Counted from the first letter of the stretch, positions 44,478 to 53,877 are shown. The stretch is 64,000 bases of DNA from Sphingomonas parva (ex Maeng et al. 2020) (GCF_004564275.1 NZ_SPDV01000002.1:1-64000); one strand, 5' to 3'. Notes: a model not told the origin generated them from the letters alone. Translations and numbers: made by a program.

Positions 44478-45036
44478 GGTCGTATCCGGCGGCGCGCAAC
44501 AGGGTCCGCGTCTCGTACAAGGGCAGTCCCATGATGCCGGAAAAGCTGCCGGAGATGGTGCGGATCAACGCCTCGGCGCGTCCCTGAATAGCATAGGCGC
44601 CAGCTTTGCCGCGCCACTCCCCGCTGGCGAGATAGGAGTCGAGCTCGTCGGCGCCGAAGCGCTTGAAGGTGACGATGCTGGTCGAGAGCCGATGGTGTGC
44701 CCTGCCTTCCGCGTCGATCAGGGTGATGGCGGACAGGACGCGGTGGCGTCGGCCGGAGAGGAGCTCGAGAGTTCGTCGCGCCTCCGTCTCGTCGTCGGTC
44801 TTCGGGAGGATGCGGCGGCCCGCAGCGACGACGGTATCGGCGGCGAGAACCAGCGCACCGGCTGCGGGCACCGCCGCCGCTTTCTCCGCCGCAACGCGCG
44901 CAGCATAGATGGGAGGACGCTCACCCGGGCGCGGCGTCTCGTCGATATCGGCGGGAATCACGGCATCGGGAACCACGCCGATCCGTCCGAGCAGCTCGAG
45001 CCGCCGGGGGCTGGACGAAGCAAGGACGAGCCGCAC
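44470..45036 (-). CDS. maf: Maf-type nucleoside triphosphate pyrophosphatase
   Basis: A 188-residue protein opening LVLASSSPRRLELL (the SxSPRR phosphate-binding motif), with Asp68 in AADTVV, KTDDETEA and GKAGAYAIQGRAE, the last being the conserved YxIQG region. It hydrolyses non-canonical or dTTP/UTP nucleotides to monophosphates. Second gene of infA-maf-rng-yacG; starts 10 bases after infA and overlaps the ribonuclease by 8. Confidence 0.93.
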   Translation of the reverse strand: MRLVLASSSPRRLELLGRIGVVPDAVIPADIDETPRPGERPPIYAARVAAEKAAAVPAAGALVLAADTVVAAGRRILPKTDDETEARRTLELLSGRRHRVLSAITLIDAEGRAHHRLSTSIVTFKRFGADELDSYLASGEWRGKAGAYAIQGRAEALIRTISGSFSGIMGLPLYETRTLLRAAGYDLG

Positions 45037-45046
45037 CGGGCCCGGC

Positions 45047-45265
45047 TTACTTGAAGCGATAGGTGATCCGACCCTTGGTCAAATCGTACGGGGTCAGCTC
45101 GACCAGGACTTCGTCGCCGACGAGGACGCGGATGCGGTTCTTGCGCATCTTGCCCGCGGTATGACCGAGGATTTCGTGATTGTTCTCGAGCCGGACGCGG
45201 AACATGGCGTTGGGCAGCAGCTCCACCACCTGCCCCCGCATTTCGAGAAGTTCTTCCTTGGCCAA
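45047..45265 (-). CDS. infA: Translation initiation factor IF-1
   Basis: 72 residues from TTG 45265, with GAGG just upstream. This start gives Met-Ala-Lys-Glu-Glu, the conserved IF-1 N-terminus, whereas the longer frame does not. The OB-fold has [16 protein letters not shown] and [13 protein letters not shown]. It binds the 30S A site during initiation. First gene of the infA-maf-rng-yacG set; a TTG start may keep its level low. Confidence 0.96.
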   Translation of the reverse strand: MAKEELLEMRGQVVELLPNAMFRVRLENNHEILGHTAGKMRKNRIRVLVGDEVLVELTPYDLTKGRITYRFK

Positions 45266-45375
45266 AACCTGCCTCAATCCTTGAAAACCGCGCTGCCCAT
45301 AGCGGCTAGATCCGAAAAAGGGAAGCTGGCGCAGGCCGGCGGGAGCGGCGTGGGTGGTTGCACCGCCACTTCGCC

Positions 45376-45411
45376 AAAGAAAAGGGCCCGCCCGGTCTCC
45401 CGGACGGACCC
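45376..45411 (-). terminator. Rho-independent terminator downstream of hppA
   Basis: On the minus strand a 12-base-pair stem (two G-U pairs) with a GAGA loop, arms at 45400-45411 and 45384-45395, is followed by TTTTCTTT. It lies 27 bases past the hppA stop and separates hppA from infA. Confidence 0.85.
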
Positions 45412-45437
45412 CCATTCATAAAAGAAAGTGATCGCGA

Positions 45438-47612
45438 TCAGCCGCCGGTGCCGCCGGCCAGCGCGGCAAGCAGCAGCAGAGCGACGATGTTGGTGATCTT
45501 GATCATCGGGTTCACCGCCGGGCCGGCCGTGTCCTTGTACGGATCGCCGACAGTGTCGCCGGTCACCGCGGCCTTGTGGGCCTCGGAGCCCTTCCCGCCG
45601 TGATTGCCGTCTTCAATGAACTTCTTGGCATTGTCCCAGGCGCCGCCGCCCGAAGTCATGGAAATGGCGACGAACAGGCCCGAGACGATCACCCCGAGCA
45701 GCAGGGCGCCGAGGGCGGCGAAGCCCTGCTCGCGTCCGGCGATCAGCGAAATGCCGAAGAACACCGCGATCGGCGCCAGCACCGGCAGCAGCGACGGCAC
45801 GATCATCTCGCGGATCGCCGCCTTGGTGACGAGATCGACGGTGCGGGCATAGTTCGGGCGGCTGGTGCCCTCCATGATGCCGCTGTTGCTACGGAATTGC
45901 TCACGGACGTCGAGCACCACCTCGCCGGCGGCGCGGCCGACCGCGGTCATCCCCATCGCCCCGAACAGATAGGGGAGCAGCGCGCCGAGCAGCAGACCGA
46001 CGACGACATAGGGATTGGACAGCGAGAAATCGACGCCGCCGGCGCCGATGCCGAGCTCGCCCGCGAACTCCCTGAGGTCGGTCGTATAGGCGCCGAACAG
46101 CACCAGGGCGGCGAGACCGGCCGAGCCGATCGCATAGCCCTTGGTGACCGCCTTGGTGGTGTTGCCGACCGCGTCCAGCGCGTCGGTGCGGCCGCGGACC
46201 TCGTCCTCGAGCCCCGCCATCTCGGCAATGCCGCCGGCATTGTCGGTGACTGGCCCGTACGCGTCGAGCGCGACCACCATGCCGGCGAGTGCCAGCATCG
46301 AGGTGGCGGCGAAGGCGATGCCGATCAGGCCGGCAAGCTGGTAGGAGACGATCATGCCGACGCAGATCACCAGCGTCGGCAGGGCGGTGGATTCGAGGCT
46401 GATCGCCAGGCCCTGGATCACGTTGGTTCCGTGACCAGTGACGGAGGCCTTCGCGATCGAGCGGACCGGCCGGTAGTTGGTGCCGGTATAATATTCGGTG
46501 ATCCAGACGAGCAGGGCGGTGACGCCCAATCCGACGAGCATGCAGTAGAACAGGTCCATGCCGGTGAAGCCGCCGGCGAGGGCGTCGGCCGCGACGCCGG
46601 GATCGACCTCGGGCCCGGCCGCCTCGCGGGCGCTGCCGAGCGGCGTATTCATATTGCCCTCGAGCGTGCGCCAGGTGACGTAGAACAGCGCCGGTATCGA
46701 GAGCAGAGCGGTGGTCCAGAAGCCCTTGTAGAGGGCCCCCATGATCGACTGCTTGCCGCCCAGGCGCACCATGTAGGTGCCGATGATCGAGGTGAGGATG
46801 CAGACGCCGCCGATGATCAGCGGCAGGCTCATCAGCTGGGTGAGCTGCTCGGTGCTGCCGGAGACGAGGAGGGCGATCAGCACCATGGTCGCGCCGACGG
46901 TGACGACATAGGTTTCGAACAGATCGGCGGCCATGCCGGCACAGTCGCCGACATTGTCGCCGACATTGTCGGCGATCACGGCGGGGTTGCGGGGGTCGTC
47001 CTCGGGAATTCCCGCCTCGACCTTGCCGACCAGATCGGCGCCGACGTCGGCGGCCTTGGTGAAGATGCCGCCGCCGAGCCGCGCGAAGATCGAGATCAGC
47101 GAGGCGCCGAAGGCGAGGGAGACGAGCGAATCGACGACGACGCGCGCATTGGGCGCCTCGCCCTGAACCTCGACGAGGAAGTAGAAGAAGCCGGATATGG
47201 CGAGGAGTGCGAGGCCGGCAACGAGCATGCCGGTGACCGCGCCGGAGCGGAAGGCAGTGGTGAGCCCCCGCTGCAGAGACAGCCGTGACGCCTCGGCGGT
47301 GCGGACGTTAGCGCGTACCGAGATGTTCATGCCGATATAGCCGGCGGCGCCCGAGAGGACGGCGCCGAGGACGAAGCCCGCGGCTTCAACCGGCCCGAGG
47401 AGCACGCCAACGAGGATGGCGACGATGACGCCGACGATGGCGATGGTGGTGTACTGCCGGCCGAGATAGGCCTTGGCGCCTTCCTGGATCGCGCCGGCGA
47501 TCTGGACCATCCGCTCGTTGCCCGCCGACTGGACGAGCACCTGGCGACTGGTGACGATGCCGTAGACCACAGCGGCGATGCCGCAAATTATGGCAATCAA
47601 CACGACTGTCAT
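45438..47612 (-). CDS. hppA: K+-independent membrane-bound proton-translocating pyrophosphatase
   Basis: 724 residues from ATG 47612, with AAGGGGAAGGAAG upstream; the longer frame has no homology. About 16 membrane helices. The substrate region contains [23 protein letters not shown] and the second Asp-rich site [16 protein letters not shown]. The residue that sets potassium dependence is Lys, in GNTTKA, which marks the K+-independent class. It couples PPi hydrolysis to proton export. It has its own terminator downstream; upstream thiL is 153 bases away, so it probably has its own promoter. Confidence 0.96.
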   Translation of the reverse strand: MTVVLIAIICGIAAVVYGIVTSRQVLVQSAGNERMVQIAGAIQEGAKAYLGRQYTTIAIVGVIVAILVGVLLGPVEAAGFVLGAVLSGAAGYIGMNISVRANVRTAEASRLSLQRGLTTAFRSGAVTGMLVAGLALLAISGFFYFLVEVQGEAPNARVVVDSLVSLAFGASLISIFARLGGGIFTKAADVGADLVGKVEAGIPEDDPRNPAVIADNVGDNVGDCAGMAADLFETYVVTVGATMVLIALLVSGSTEQLTQLMSLPLIIGGVCILTSIIGTYMVRLGGKQSIMGALYKGFWTTALLSIPALFYVTWRTLEGNMNTPLGSAREAAGPEVDPGVAADALAGGFTGMDLFYCMLVGLGVTALLVWITEYYTGTNYRPVRSIAKASVTGHGTNVIQGLAISLESTALPTLVICVGMIVSYQLAGLIGIAFAATSMLALAGMVVALDAYGPVTDNAGGIAEMAGLEDEVRGRTDALDAVGNTTKAVTKGYAIGSAGLAALVLFGAYTTDLREFAGELGIGAGGVDFSLSNPYVVVGLLLGALLPYLFGAMGMTAVGRAAGEVVLDVREQFRSNSGIMEGTSRPNYARTVDLVTKAAIREMIVPSLLPVLAPIAVFFGISLIAGREQGFAALGALLLGVIVSGLFVAISMTSGGGAWDNAKKFIEDGNHGGKGSEAHKAAVTGDTVGDPYKDTAGPAVNPMIKITNIVALLLLAALAGGTGG

Positions 47613-47765
47613 TGGCTTCCTTCCCCTTATTGCGCCGGGTCGGGCCGTGCCCCCGGAGGCGTTCCCGCCCGGGCGTGGCAAGGTTCTAGGGGCTGGAACA
47701 GTCAGAATGCAACTGAACTGATCGCATCGACTTGGCACGCGCGAGTTGATCGAGTCCGGCCCGCC

Positions 47766-48713
47766 TCAGCGATGCTCCCAGCCAAGGCTCTCGGGACGTG
47801 GTACCAAGTCCTCGCCGTCGCGCAGACTGAGGCCCGACCCGTCCTCGACACGTCCGATCGGTAGCAAGGAAAGACCTAATTCTTTTGCAAGTGCGAAGAT
47901 TTCTTGCGCTGCAGCAAAGGGCGCAGAGAACAGAAGCTCGTAATCGTCCCCGGCTGTCGCCGCCACCAGGCGCGCCGCACGGCCAGACCCGCCATATTCG
48001 ACCAGCTCAGACGAAAGCGGCATGCGGGCGAGATCGATCAGAATGGCCACGCCGCTTGCGTCGGCCATGCGGCCCGCATCGATCAGCAGGCCGTCGGACA
48101 CGTCCATCATCGCGCCGACCAGCGGCGCCAGCCGGCCGCCGGCGGACAGACGGGGCGACGGGCGGCGGTAGCGCCGTACCAGCGCCTCTGCTCCGGGCTG
48201 GCCGTCCCTCAGGATCCTGAGGCCGGCGCCCGCATCGCCGATCGTACCGCTGACCCAGAGCGTCTGCCCTGCCTTGGCGCCCGAGCGGCTCGGCACCCGC
48301 CCCGCCGAAGTGCCGATCGCGGTGAGACCCAGAGCGCGTGGCGCTGTTGCGGGCACCGAGACGGTGTCGCCGCCGAGCAGCGGCAGGGAGAAGGCCGCGA
48401 GCGCCTCTTCGAGGCCTGCGAGGAACGCACGATCCCAGCCGGCGTCGCCGCGCAGGCTGTAGCCCATCAAGGCTCCCAACGGTCGCGCGCCCTTGGCGGC
48501 GAGGTCCGAGAGGTTCACGGCCAGCAGCTTCCAGGCGACGTCGCCCGGCGGATCGTCCGCCAGGAAGTGCACGCCCTCGACGACCATGTCGTGCGTCAGG
48601 ACCAGCCTCGTGCCGCCGAGCTCGAGCACTGCGGCGTCGTCGGCAAGGCCTCGCGCAGCAGGATCGGTGGCCAGCCGGCGAAGGGCGGAGATGAAGGCCG
48701 TCTCGGAACTCAC
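47766..48713 (-). CDS. thiL: Thiamine-monophosphate kinase
   Basis: A 315-residue AIR-synthase-fold kinase. GLADDAAVLEL with LVLTHDMVVEGVHFL holds the metal/ATP-binding Asp residues. Further blocks are NLSDLAAKGARPLG, GGDTVSVP, VSGTIGDAGAGL and MMDVSDGLLIDAGRMA. It makes thiamine diphosphate from ThMP and ATP. It follows nusB by 46 bases, the common nusB-thiL pairing. Confidence 0.95.
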   Translation of the reverse strand: MSSETAFISALRRLATDPAARGLADDAAVLELGGTRLVLTHDMVVEGVHFLADDPPGDVAWKLLAVNLSDLAAKGARPLGALMGYSLRGDAGWDRAFLAGLEEALAAFSLPLLGGDTVSVPATAPRALGLTAIGTSAGRVPSRSGAKAGQTLWVSGTIGDAGAGLRILRDGQPGAEALVRRYRRPSPRLSAGGRLAPLVGAMMDVSDGLLIDAGRMADASGVAILIDLARMPLSSELVEYGGSGRAARLVAATAGDDYELLFSAPFAAAQEIFALAKELGLSLLPIGRVEDGSGLSLRDGEDLVPRPESLGWEHR

Positions 48714-48759
48714 CAGCGGGCTATACCGCTGCGGCGCCGGCGATGGGAACGGCCGCCGT

Positions 48760-49215
48760 TTACGACCTTACCGCCTTGGCCACGGCGTCGAGCAGACCGT
48801 TGACGAATGCCGCTTCCTTCTTGTCGTAAAAGGCCTTCGCCACATCGACATATTCGGAGATGATCGTGCCGGTGGGCACGTCGATCCGCGCCACCAGCTC
48901 GTAGGCGCCGGCGCGAAGGATCTGCCGCATCGGACGATCAAGCCGGTGCAGCGACCAGCCGCTCGCCAGCTTGGAGGCGACGAGATCGTCCAGCTCGCCT
49001 GAGCGCGCGTGCACGCCCGCGACGAGATCGTCGAAGAAGTCGATCTCCGCATCCTCATATTCCACACCCTCGATCGTCGCGCCGAGGCGGTGATGGTGAA
49101 ATTCGTGGAGCAAGGTCGGAATCGGGGTCTGCTCCATCTCGTGCTGGTAGAGCGCCTGGACGGCGGCGAGCCGGGCGGCGGAGCGGGACTTGGAGCGAGC
49201 GGAGGTCTTTGCCAT
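48760..49215 (-). CDS. nusB: Transcription antitermination factor NusB
   Basis: 151 residues from ATG 49215 (Met-Ala-Lys-Thr). The all-helical NusB fold is seen as ARLAAVQALYQHEMEQ, RAGAYELVARIDVPTGTII and SEYVDVAKAFYDKKEAAFVNG. With NusE and boxA RNA it supports rRNA antitermination. It is downstream of an alpha/beta hydrolase (53 bases) and upstream of thiL. Confidence 0.95.
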   Translation of the reverse strand: MAKTSARSKSRSAARLAAVQALYQHEMEQTPIPTLLHEFHHHRLGATIEGVEYEDAEIDFFDDLVAGVHARSGELDDLVASKLASGWSLHRLDRPMRQILRAGAYELVARIDVPTGTIISEYVDVAKAFYDKKEAAFVNGLLDAVAKAVRS

Positions 49216-49268
49216 GGGACGCGGCCCATAGCGGCAGCACGGGGGTGCGGCCAAGCGGAAAGGTTGGC

Positions 49269-50162
49269 CTAGTCGCGGGTGTCCGCCAGGAAGTCGCGGA
49301 TCGCGGCGGTGACGGTGCCCGGCTCTTCCCAGGTGATGAAGTGGCCGGCGCTCGGCGAGGTGACGATCCTAAGGTCCTTCACCACCGAGTCGAGCCCTTC
49401 GAGCTGGATCGGCAGCAGGGCCGGGTCCTTCAGGCCCCAGACCACGAGCGTCGGCATGCGCAGCTTCGGGAACGGGGCGCGGGTCCACAGCGGCAGCGAG
49501 GCCTGTTCGCCCGAGGCGGGTACCTCCAGAGTCGAGGCGCGATACCAGTTGAGCATCGCGGTGAGCGCGCCTGGCTGCTTCCACTCGTCGAGATAGGCCT
49601 GCCGCTCCTCCACCGGGAGCTTGGTCGGATCGGAATGGCTGAGCAGCACGCGCTCGAGGAAGGTTTCGAACCCCATTGCTGTAATCGCCGCCTCGGCGGT
49701 CGGGCTCCGGAAGAAGCGGATGTATTGCGAGGCCTCGCGCTGGGCTTCGTCCTCGATCAGACTGCTTTGGAAGACGTAGGGGTGCGGCGCGTTGACGATG
49801 ACGAGGCGCTTCACGCGGAGGGGGTGAAGCAGGGCCGCCGTCCAGGCGATCGCCCCGCCCCAATCGTGGCCGGCGAGCGTGAAATGTTTGACCTCGAGCG
49901 CATCCATCAGCGCCAGCGCGTCGGCGACGATCTTGTCCGTCTGGTAGCTCTCGACTCCCTCGGGCCGGTCGGACCCGGCGAATCCCCGCTGGTCTGGCAC
50001 GACCACGAAATGATCCTGCGAGAGTTCGGCGAACTGGTTGCGCCAGGTTCGATGCGATTCGGGAAAGCCGTGGAGGAGGAGGATCGCCGGTGCGTCCCGC
50101 GGACCGGCCAAAGCGACGTTCAACCCGACGCCGGTCGAAAGCTCGATACGCTGGACTTCCAT
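49269..50162 (-). CDS. Alpha/beta hydrolase, epoxide-hydrolase-like
   Basis: A 297-residue hydrolase. The oxyanion segment is HGFPESHRTW (31-40), the nucleophile Asp100 sits in AGHDWGGAIAW, the acid is in WGLKDPALLP, and the catalytic His in SAGHFITWEEP. An Asp nucleophile with HGFPES identifies the epoxide hydrolase/haloalkane-type branch rather than Ser esterases. Substrate unknown. It starts 22 bases after the pirin gene in a long minus-strand operon. Confidence 0.9.
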   Translation of the reverse strand: MEVQRIELSTGVGLNVALAGPRDAPAILLLHGFPESHRTWRNQFAELSQDHFVVVPDQRGFAGSDRPEGVESYQTDKIVADALALMDALEVKHFTLAGHDWGGAIAWTAALLHPLRVKRLVIVNAPHPYVFQSSLIEDEAQREASQYIRFFRSPTAEAAITAMGFETFLERVLLSHSDPTKLPVEERQAYLDEWKQPGALTAMLNWYRASTLEVPASGEQASLPLWTRAPFPKLRMPTLVVWGLKDPALLPIQLEGLDSVVKDLRIVTSPSAGHFITWEEPGTVTAAIRDFLADTRD

Positions 50163-50184
50163 CCTCAGCTCCTCCCCTGCCTGA

Positions 50185-51087
50185 TCAGGGATAGCTTACC
50201 GTCTTCGGCACTTCGGGCAGCGGGATGAACTCGTCATGATCATCGGGCGGCAGATCGAAGCGGCCTTCCTTCCAGTCGTGACGGGCCTGGCGGATCCGGT
50301 CCCGGCGCGACGAGACGAAATTCCACCAGACGTGCCGCGGTCCGTCGAGCGGTGCGCCACCGCACAGCATGACATGCGCGCCGGTATCCGAGCGCAGCGT
50401 GGCGCGCGTCCCCGGTCGAAGGACGTAGAGCGTGCCTCTCTCCAGCCGAAGGCCGTCCAGCATCGCTTCGCCTTCCGCGAGGTAGACGGCGCGCTCGTCT
50501 GCTTCGGGATCGATCGGCATAGCGCCGCCGTCGCGCAGGTGGATGTCGGCGTAGATCGTCTCGCTGTGGCAGGTGACCGGGGACGTGGCGCCCCACAGAG
50601 TACCCATCACCACCCGCGCCTGCCCCTCGCTGCCCTGAACCACCGGCAGCGCATCCCTGGGAACATGCTCGAAAGCCGGATCGATCTCCTCCTTGGCGCT
50701 GGGCAGCGCGAGCCAGGTCTGGATGCCGCTGAGCTCCGGCCCCGCCGGCCGCAGGGACGCGGGCGAGCGCTCCGAATGGCTGATCCCGCGCCCCGCCGTC
50801 ATCAGGTTCACGGCGCCCGGCTCGATCGTCCGGAACGTGCCGAGCGAATCGCGGTGGTCGATCGCGCCGGCGAACAGATAGGTGACGGTGGCGAGATTGA
50901 TGTGCGGGTGCGGCCGCACGTCGATGCCGCCGCCTTCCGGCAGGTGTGCGGGGCCCATCTGGTCGAAGAAGATGAAGGGGCCGACCGTCGTCCTCTCCCG
51001 GTGCGGCAGTGTGCGGTGCACCTTGAAGCCGCCAAGGTCGTGAGTCGTCGGGAGCAGCGTCTGGAGAATCAGATCGTCTTCGGTCAC
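50185..51087 (-). CDS. Pirin family protein (bicupin)
   Basis: 300 residues from GTG 51087, one base after the upstream stop; a longer in-frame ATG at 51189 lies inside the neighbouring gene. The pirin N-terminal cupin has GPFIFFDQMGPAHL, HPHINLATVTYLFAGAIDHRDSLG and TAGRGISHSE with the metal-binding His and Glu. The C-terminal cupin has MLDGLRLERGTLYVLRPG. Some pirins are quercetin dioxygenases, others redox-sensing regulators; role here is open. Confidence 0.92.
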   Translation of the reverse strand: MTEDDLILQTLLPTTHDLGGFKVHRTLPHRERTTVGPFIFFDQMGPAHLPEGGGIDVRPHPHINLATVTYLFAGAIDHRDSLGTFRTIEPGAVNLMTAGRGISHSERSPASLRPAGPELSGIQTWLALPSAKEEIDPAFEHVPRDALPVVQGSEGQARVVMGTLWGATSPVTCHSETIYADIHLRDGGAMPIDPEADERAVYLAEGEAMLDGLRLERGTLYVLRPGTRATLRSDTGAHVMLCGGAPLDGPRHVWWNFVSSRRDRIRQARHDWKEGRFDLPPDDHDEFIPLPEVPKTVSYP

Positions 51088-51088
51088 G

Positions 51089-51574
51089 TCAGAATGTCTC
51101 CTCCAGCTCGCTGTACAGGCTCTCGGTCGCCCGGCCTGCTCTGTAGGCCGCAACCATTCGTCTCGGCGACCAGAAAAATCCGAATGCAACCAGGGGTGCG
51201 CAGAACAACGTCGCGCCCCAGTTCCGATAACGGCCGGCCCCGAGCTCCCAGATGGCCATCTGGAATTCGCCGCGCATCGTCATCGGATATCCGGCCATCA
51301 GATGGTGCAGGTCGTGCGCCGCGATCGCCGACCGCCGCCAGCGAAAGTTCGGGAAGCGAAGGACGAACGGCCCGACCGGGCAGGTCCAGCTCGCCTCGTC
51401 GGCAGCGGGCGCTTCTCCGGCCCGGAGGCATCGCAGCGCCTCGTCGCGGCTCAGGCGACGGTCCTTGCCGCGGTCAGTTCCGCCTGCTCGGGAGACACGG
51501 CGCTCAGCGCGCGCGACGTCAGCGGTGTCAGACCGCGCCGCGGCGGTAGGTTCGTCGGCAGCTTCACGTCCCAC
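51089..51574 (-). CDS. Coq4-like protein with the HDxxH-x11-E motif
   Basis: A 161-residue frame whose C-terminal two thirds look real. His87, Asp88, His91 and Glu103 in AHDLHHLMAGYPMTMRGE fit exactly the zinc-binding HDxxH-x11-E motif of Coq4. RNWGATLFCAPLVAFGFFW and a helical end follow. The first 40 residues are Arg/Asp-rich and overlap the desaturase gene by 124 bases; no better ATG, GTG or TTG exists between, so the true start is uncertain. Coq4 acts in ubiquinone synthesis; bacterial short homologues are uncharacterised to my knowledge. Followed one base later by the pirin GTG. Confidence 0.65.
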   Translation of the reverse strand: MGREAADEPTAAARSDTADVARAERRVSRAGGTDRGKDRRLSRDEALRCLRAGEAPAADEASWTCPVGPFVLRFPNFRWRRSAIAAHDLHHLMAGYPMTMRGEFQMAIWELGAGRYRNWGATLFCAPLVAFGFFWSPRRMVAAYRAGRATESLYSELEETF

Positions 51575-52434
51575 GCCAGCCCCAGCCTTTCGAGCAGCTG
51601 GACGAAACGATAGCCGAGATCGATCTGGCCCGGATAGAGGCCGTGACGTGCCGAGCTCGGGAAGGCGTGGTGATTGCCGTGCCAGCTTTCGCCCATCGTC
51701 GGGATCGCGAGCAGCGCCACGTTCGACGCCTGGATCACCGCGCCGTCCACGCTCCAGTCGTCAGGGGCCCCGGTGTGCGCGAAATAGGAGATGCACCAGT
51801 GCATCGTCGTGCAGGCCGAAACTCGCACGAACACGCCCCAGACCAGCCACGGCAGCCCGCCGCCGAGCCACAGAAGCGCCGCGATCGGCAATTGCTGCTG
51901 CATCCAGGTGCGATCGAGGAACCGGTAGAAGGGATCGTCGGCAACCGGCCCCGGCGCGAATGCCGGCGGGCGGGCGAGCTCCAGCCGGAAATGCAGATAA
52001 TAGAAGCCGTCGATCAGCCACGGCTTGCCGTGGCGCAGGAACCAGTGGCAGTCCGGCTGCCGCTGGGCCCAGTCGCGGCTGTCGTGGAGACGGATCGTCC
52101 AGATCGGTCCGCCGATACCGACTGCCGTCCCCAGCCACATCAGCACCCGATCGACCCATTTCGGCGCTTCGAAGCTGCGATGGATGAGCCTGCGGTGAAA
52201 GCCGACCGAATGGCCCGCGCAGAGCGTGACTCCCGCCGTGGCAAGGAAGATCAGAAAAGCTCCCCAGCTGAAGGTGAGCGGCGCAAGGACGAGGGCGGCT
52301 GCGAGCATCCCGCCGTTCCACAGCGACCGTGGCGGATCCCAACGCACGCGTCCTGCAACGGGGCTGGCCTGCTCCAGACCGGTCAGGGAGTTGACCTTGA
52401 ACGCGCCGGCTGCAGCGCCCCCTGCCACACTCAT
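51451..52434 (-). CDS. Membrane fatty acid (acyl-CoA) desaturase
   Basis: 327 residues from ATG 52434, overlapping the upstream regulator stop as ATGA. Hydrophobic pairs of helices flank the His boxes: HSVGFH (75-80), a second box that reads His117-Asp-Ser-Arg-Asp121 instead of HxxHH, and WHGNHHAF (252, 255, 256). QRQPDCHWF after box 2 adds His130. It should be a di-iron desaturase making unsaturated membrane lipids. The altered second box marks a subfamily and deserves notice. It is coupled to a GbsR-like regulator. Confidence 0.88.
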   Translation of the reverse strand: MSVAGGAAAGAFKVNSLTGLEQASPVAGRVRWDPPRSLWNGGMLAAALVLAPLTFSWGAFLIFLATAGVTLCAGHSVGFHRRLIHRSFEAPKWVDRVLMWLGTAVGIGGPIWTIRLHDSRDWAQRQPDCHWFLRHGKPWLIDGFYYLHFRLELARPPAFAPGPVADDPFYRFLDRTWMQQQLPIAALLWLGGGLPWLVWGVFVRVSACTTMHWCISYFAHTGAPDDWSVDGAVIQASNVALLAIPTMGESWHGNHHAFPSSARHGLYPGQIDLGYRFVQLLERLGLAWDVKLPTNLPPRRGLTPLTSRALSAVSPEQAELTAARTVA

Positions 52435-52964
52435 CTCTTTGCCCTCCCGAATGCTCGGTCGATCAGCCGTGCCGCCCGCCCGCCGGCGCCGATCAACCGC
52501 CTCAGGACGGCGGGAGAGAGACGGTGCGCCTGGGCGTCGATCGCGGCGATGTCTTCCACCAGCCCCAGCAGGTCGCGGGTCCGGGCGGCCAGGACCGTTC
52601 CGGCAGGCGCCTCTGCCGCGGCGGACCTGATCGTTTCGAGCGCTGGCCCGAGTTCGCGGGCGCGGCGGACTTCGAGCGCGCGAACCACCAGATCCCAGGG
52701 ATCTGCGCCCGTGGCCCAGCCGCTGCTCCCGTCGCGCCACGCCAGCCGGTGCGCCTCCAGCCAGCCCAGTGCCCGATCGACGTCTTCGGCCGCCAGCCCG
52801 GTCGCCGCCCCAAGCTGCTCCGCAGTGGCGAAACGGCCGTCGAGATAGAGGCAGCCATGAACGCGACACGCCTCGGCGGGCACCCCCCAGCGGGGTCCGA
52901 CGTCCGCCAGCCAATCGATCAGCCGCTGCCGCGCGCGCTCCGCTCCGGCAGCCGCGTCGCTCAC
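52431..52964 (-). CDS. GbsR/MarR-like winged-helix transcriptional regulator
   Basis: A 177-residue protein. Helix-turn-helix: VHGCLYLDGRFATAEQL followed by GAATGLAAEDVDRALGWLE, the GbsR-like pattern (RxYGLLYLxG, then a recognition helix). The C-terminal helices AETPAGTV/LGLVEDIAAI would dimerise. It overlaps bolA upstream and the desaturase downstream by 4 bases each, so it may control the desaturase or the operon. Similarity is by pattern reading only. Confidence 0.65.
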   Translation of the reverse strand: MSDAAAGAERARQRLIDWLADVGPRWGVPAEACRVHGCLYLDGRFATAEQLGAATGLAAEDVDRALGWLEAHRLAWRDGSSGWATGADPWDLVVRALEVRRARELGPALETIRSAAAEAPAGTVLAARTRDLLGLVEDIAAIDAQAHRLSPAVLRRLIGAGGRAARLIDRAFGRAKR

Positions 52965-53245
52965 TCGCCCGGCGCCCTCGCCTTGATTGCCAGCGCGTGA
53001 ATCCGGTCCTTGAGAAGGTCCGCGAGCGCCGCGTTGACCGCGCGCTGCCGCGCCACCCTATTCATGCCGTGAAAGCGACCGGCGACGATCTCGACGGTGA
53101 AGTGGCTCTCCCCGCGCGAATCGTGTCCGGCGTGACCGCGATGCTGCTCGCTGTCGTCGATCACGCGCAGGCTCTCGGGAGCGAGCGCGGCGTGCAAGCG
53201 TTGGGCGATTTCCTGGGCGACGGGGCCGGTTAAATGCTCTGCCAT
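52961..53245 (-). CDS. bolA: BolA family protein
   Basis: A 94-residue BolA fold: LHAALAPESLRVIDDSEQHRGH, then SHFTVEIVAGRFHGMNRVARQRAVNAAL, the conserved FxG(M/L)xxVxRHR-type helix with the His ligand. BolA proteins pair with monothiol glutaredoxins for Fe-S handling. It starts a long co-oriented run (bolA, regulator, desaturase, Coq4-like, pirin, hydrolase, nusB, thiL) and is divergent from the J-domain gene (38 bases). Confidence 0.92.
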   Translation of the reverse strand: MAEHLTGPVAQEIAQRLHAALAPESLRVIDDSEQHRGHAGHDSRGESHFTVEIVAGRFHGMNRVARQRAVNAALADLLKDRIHALAIKARAPGE

Positions 53246-53283
53246 GGCGCCTATATACGGCTTTCGACGACGAAAGGTATTGC

Positions 53284-53877
53284 GTGGCGACGGCGGGCAA
53301 GCGGCAGACCCGGTTTCACGGCCGAGTGGAGGGGCAGGGGCATTGCGCCCATCCGGGGTGCGACGCGCCCGGCGAGTTTCGCGCGCCCTCCGGCCGTGGC
53401 TCCAGCTTCGACGGGCCCGGCGACTGGCGCTGGCTCTGCCTCGACCATGTCCGCGAATTCAATTCCGGCTACAATTATTTCGAAGGCATGGATGCCGACG
53501 AAATCGAGGCGGCGCAGCGTCCCTACGGCGGGTGGGACCGCGAGACCCGTGCCTTCGCCACCGCCGGTGGAGACAGGCCGCCCAAATGGGCCGATTTCTC
53601 CGACCCGCTCGACGCTATCGGGGCTCGCTTCCAGCGTGCTCCAGGATCGGAGAAACCTCGCGCCGACGGCCGCGAGCTGAGCGCCCAGGACCGCAAGTCG
53701 CTGAAGATTCTCGGCCTCGGCGTCGACGTCGACCGCCGCGCGCTGCGTGAGCGCTACGCCGAGCTCGTGCGCCGCTATCACCCCGATCGCAACGGTGGAG
53801 ACCGCAGCCATGAGAAAGCGTTGCAGGCCGTGATCGAGGCCTATACGCAGCTCAAATCCCGCCCCGCCTTCGCCTGA
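53284..53877 (+). CDS. J-domain protein (DnaJ-like molecular chaperone)
   Basis: A 197-residue protein from GTG 53284. The N-terminal two thirds hold paired Cys/His (CAHPGCD and [11 protein letters not shown]), possibly a small zinc site. The J-domain is at the C-terminus (about 135-193) with [10 protein letters not shown] carrying the HPD motif. This reversed layout, J-domain last, differs from DnaJ. It lies 20 bases before cobS on the same strand, and may assist assembly of the CobS-CobT complex (inference). Confidence 0.88.
   Translation: MATAGKRQTRFHGRVEGQGHCAHPGCDAPGEFRAPSGRGSSFDGPGDWRWLCLDHVREFNSGYNYFEGMDADEIEAAQRPYGGWDRETRAFATAGGDRPPKWADFSDPLDAIGARFQRAPGSEKPRADGRELSAQDRKSLKILGLGVDVDRRALRERYAELVRRYHPDRNGGDRSHEKALQAVIEAYTQLKSRPAFA

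Noticed and set aside
45576..47288. Open frame of 570 codons on the plus strand
   Set aside because: Antisense to hppA; no recognisable family and charged low-complexity composition.
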